The notes below the pieces were generated by a model, which searched no databases, was not told the origin of the DNA, and was given only the letters and a program-made list of their open reading frames with translations. From Candidatus Methanophagales archaeon (lineage in GTDB: Archaea > Halobacteriota > Syntropharchaeia > Alkanophagales > Methanospirareceae): a DNA stretch of 17,508 nt. Positions 15,585 to 17,508 of the stretch are shown here, piece by piece (position 1 is the first letter of the stretch; every line of letters begins with the position of its first letter). The DNA lies in assembly GCA_030617585.1 (NCBI GenBank), contig JAUWVD010000006.1, positions 1 through 17,508 of the forward strand, given 5' to 3'. Both the position numbers and the translations under genes were made by a program.

Positions 15585-15755
15585 CTAAATCCCTAGCTCT
15601 TCACATATTCTTGGCCATTCATCTTCAAAGAGTTCCCTATTCTCTTCTGCATCTTCTCGCCCATATTCCAGTGTATCCAGGATTAGATACGTTCCATGGC
15701 CTATGTCAACAACTACTCTGGCAGTGGTTGAAGGCTTATATCGGTAGCCTGTTGC
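15585..15755 (-). pseudogene. 56-codon reading frame without a start, possible 3' gene remnant
   Basis: The frame from 15755 to the TAG at 15585-15587 has no ATG, GTG or TTG near its beginning, yet from residue 12 it reads like real protein: ARVVVDIGHGTYLILDTLEY, then GREDAEENRELFEDEWPRIC and EELGI, strand followed by an acidic amphipathic helix. Its first 43 bases overlap the end of the secreted lipocalin gene in another phase. It could be the 3' end of a gene whose start was lost. I do not recognise the family. Confidence 0.35.
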
Positions 15756-17155
15756 TTATCCACACTCATATTTACAATCAGGGTAGTGTCACTCATATTT
15801 TGATTTTTAACCGCCTCTATGTGCATAATATCACCATCTGCCACCCAAGGCGAGGTATCATTGATCAAATAATCCAGAAAATCGCCATCCACACTATAGT
15901 ATCCGGATGCCACAGTGCTCTGTTTTGACACGCCCGTTCTCGCATTGGTAACAGTGACCAATGCACCCTCTGCATTCAGCACCCGGCCATATATCGTATG
16001 TACCACGTGCGTTGTATATTCTGAGAATCCACCCTGATTGAGGCTATAAACCAGTTCTTCCGCCTTAAACAGCGTTATATCGTAATCCGAAACCTGTTCG
16101 TATATCACATAATCTGGCAGTGCTCCAGGGAATGACCTTACTAGCGGAACATTCTTAATTACGTTAATCGAGACATTTATGCTGTATTCATCACCGTTTC
16201 CGGTCACGTGGTATGCATCCGGGTATAGTTTCGATGTGGTCGGATCAAATCCATAGCTTGTGTATGACAGATTGATTTCATCGAATGTTATCGTTGTTTC
16301 ATTGTATTTAAACGCCATCATGATGTTGCGCGCTGGCGGCACGATCACATCGCCGAGGATCAAGCTGACATTCTCTTCGGGCACACTGACTTGCGCCCAA
16401 TTCCAATACGGGTCATCAAAGAGCCATTCACCCCAGTTATGATCATGATACCCTCTACCAGACATATTATAGGTAATTCCGCCAATGGTAATGGTGCCCT
16501 GCACGTTTGCGCCGGTCATATAACTCAACCACTGCATCCAGTCATCAGGCCTGTGTCCAACAAGCATGGGCTCAGGTGCTCCGAACCAAGATCCCACATC
16601 CATGGTATATCTGAGGTTCCACTGAATCGGAATATTTAGATAAATATCATAGCAACTGCCATTGACCACAACTGTTGTATCATTCAGTGCAAGCAGTGTA
16701 TTTGAGCCGATCGTAACATTTGGCTTCTCATAATCTGCTGTGAAATCGGACACCGATGTTGACGTAAATCCGATCAGTGGCATGCCATCATATACAACCG
16801 CAAGCACCTCGGCATCTCCAATACCGGTCAGATTACCGGGATCAAAAAGTAAATAACAGACTAGGAACTGCATTTCCTCGTTATATACGTTGAAATACCA
16901 CCACTCAGTGTACAGGTTATCGTTTATTCCATCTAATGAATATTTATAATGATATGCATTCTCTTTCAGAGCTACTTGAGTTGGCAAGCCATTCTCTTGC
17001 ATAAACGAATCATTAATATCATAGTTTATGGCGGATGAAGCATTTCCATCGCTTTCCGATGTAATATCAGCAGAAGCCATCGCAATAAATCCACTCATAA
17101 CCATCGCTATCGCCAAAACTGCAACAAACCCAAAAACCTTCTTGCTTTTTGTCAT
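15713..17155 (-). CDS. secreted CrtC/AttH-type lipocalin-like protein with a C-terminal beta domain
   Basis: This 480-residue protein has a signal peptide (basic TKSKK, hydrophobic about 7-27, then ASADI). Residues about 60-370 resemble the CrtC/AttH lipocalin-like family: TEWWYFN (83-89), then the hallmark GRGYHDHNWGEW (233-244) and PYWNWAQV. Family members bind hydrophobic ligands, and some are hydratases or pericyclases acting on terpenoid or polyketide substrates. Residues about 384-460 form a carboxypeptidase-regulatory-like sandwich (IYGRVLNAEGALVTVTNART). Many N-x-S/T sites fit an exported, glycosylated protein. There is no obvious membrane anchor at the C-terminus, so it is either free, or held in the wall by other means. 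Its ATG overlaps the mfnA stop (ATGA), which implies translational coupling. The substrate is unknown. Confidence 0.78.
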   Translation of the reverse strand: MTKSKKVFGFVAVLAIAMVMSGFIAMASADITSESDGNASSAINYDINDSFMQENGLPTQVALKENAYHYKYSLDGINDNLYTEWWYFNVYNEEMQFLVCYLLFDPGNLTGIGDAEVLAVVYDGMPLIGFTSTSVSDFTADYEKPNVTIGSNTLLALNDTTVVVNGSCYDIYLNIPIQWNLRYTMDVGSWFGAPEPMLVGHRPDDWMQWLSYMTGANVQGTITIGGITYNMSGRGYHDHNWGEWLFDDPYWNWAQVSVPEENVSLILGDVIVPPARNIMMAFKYNETTITFDEINLSYTSYGFDPTTSKLYPDAYHVTGNGDEYSINVSINVIKNVPLVRSFPGALPDYVIYEQVSDYDITLFKAEELVYSLNQGGFSEYTTHVVHTIYGRVLNAEGALVTVTNARTGVSKQSTVASGYYSVDGDFLDYLINDTSPWVADGDIMHIEAVKNQNMSDTTLIVNMSVDKQQATDISLQPLPE

Positions 17156-17508
17156 TTTGCATTCTCCAAATCGTTCAAAAACATTTCTATCGTATCTTCA
17201 GTCACATGCGGCATTATCACCAACCGAAGCGCCTTTGGCGCTCTTGTCGTAGAAACTTGCCATCCTCTTGCTTCTAATGCTTTCGCCACCCGATCAACAT
17301 CAGGAAAACGCAACGTTACCACATTCATAACCGGCTCTATCACCGGGTAAATGCCCATCGCCTTTGCACCGCGCACTAACATCCTCGTTAGCTGCATGCA
17401 GTCATCTACAATCGCCCTCAAGCCGTTTCTACCAAGATATTTGAGTACCGCGTACGTAGCCGCGACTGGTGCGCCGCTTCTCGTCCCTATCAGCGAGCAC
17501 TGCTCATT
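17152..17508 (-). CDS. mfnA: L-tyrosine/L-aspartate decarboxylase MfnA, C-terminal 118 residues (cut by window edge)
   Basis: The reading frame is open across the right window edge. The visible 118 residues begin NEQCSLIGTRSGAPVAATYA and continue through LKYLGRNG..AIVDDCMQLTRMLV to MPHVTEDTIEMFLNDLENAK. This matches the C-terminal third of PLP-dependent group II decarboxylases of the MfnA type; GTRSG with the following AATYA helix is the block just after the PLP lysine, which lies outside the window. MfnA makes tyramine for methanofuran, or beta-alanine for coenzyme A in some archaea. An in-frame TTG at 17421 is internal and not the start. The stop overlaps the start of the secreted lipocalin-like gene by 4 bases. 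Confidence 0.87.
   Translation of the reverse strand, partial: NEQCSLIGTRSGAPVAATYAVLKYLGRNGLRAIVDDCMQLTRMLVRGAKAMGIYPVIEPVMNVVTLRFPDVDRVAKALEARGWQVSTTRAPKALRLVIMPHVTEDTIEMFLNDLENAK

Noticed and set aside
15611..15928. 105-codon plus-strand frame
   Set aside because: Mostly antisense to the lipocalin-like gene and the start-less remnant; histidine/leucine-rich with no domain.
1..17508. CRISPR array, tRNA or rRNA gene, insertion sequence with transposase
   Set aside because: I saw no regularly spaced repeat-spacer pattern, no cloverleaf with a convincing anticodon arm, no rRNA core sequence and no transposase with terminal repeats.

Overview
The window looks like chromosomal DNA of a methanogen-related euryarchaeon that carries C1-pathway genes. 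The evidence is an archaeal-type CO dehydrogenase (CdhA with its two extra ferredoxin clusters, plus CdhB), an F420-type FrhB-like oxidoreductase, the tail of the methanofuran-pathway decarboxylase MfnA, an archaeal homocysteine-forming sulfurtransferase, a UPF0058 protein, an Lhr-type helicase, and archaeal TATA-box promoters with several apparently leaderless genes. The combination fits Methanosarcinia, Syntrophoarchaeia or ANME-1-like archaea. That placement is inference; no rRNA gene is present to confirm it.

Layout. Bases 1-2627: a plus-strand pair, a DUF39+CBS sulfurtransferase overlapping a radical SAM protein of the MSMEG_0568 type. Bases 2666-3927: a decayed, frameshifted, N-terminally truncated surface-protein gene, followed by a hairpin/T-tract terminator. 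Bases 4145-4647: a minus-strand ParE-like toxin and its antitoxin. Bases 4901-5020: a 39-residue single-pass membrane protein. Bases 5158-9230: the metabolic core, cdhA-cdhB-frhB-like, tightly packed and probably one transcript. Bases 9415-9764: a short UPF0058 gene facing a GAF-domain remnant tail to tail. Bases 9906-12770: a 954-residue Lhr-like helicase. Bases 12771-13071: no intact gene, but an inverted repeat and a short decayed copy of the helicase's own coding sequence. Bases 13072-15483 (minus): an intact relative of the broken surface protein, with an unusual five-helix membrane tail. Bases 15585-17508 (minus): a remnant reading frame, a secreted CrtC/AttH-type lipocalin-like protein and the 3' part of mfnA, the last two overlapping by 4 bases.

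How the genes fit together. CdhA/CdhB would oxidise CO or reduce CO2. No ACS or corrinoid subunits (CdhC, CdhD, CdhE) follow; an FrhB-like flavoprotein follows instead, suggesting electron exchange between the CODH and F420 or ferredoxin. The remaining intergenic DNA shows repeated rearrangement: relatives of one AGATTACAC-type short repeat lie at three junctions, next to a truncated surface gene, a broken GAF gene and a partial helicase duplication.
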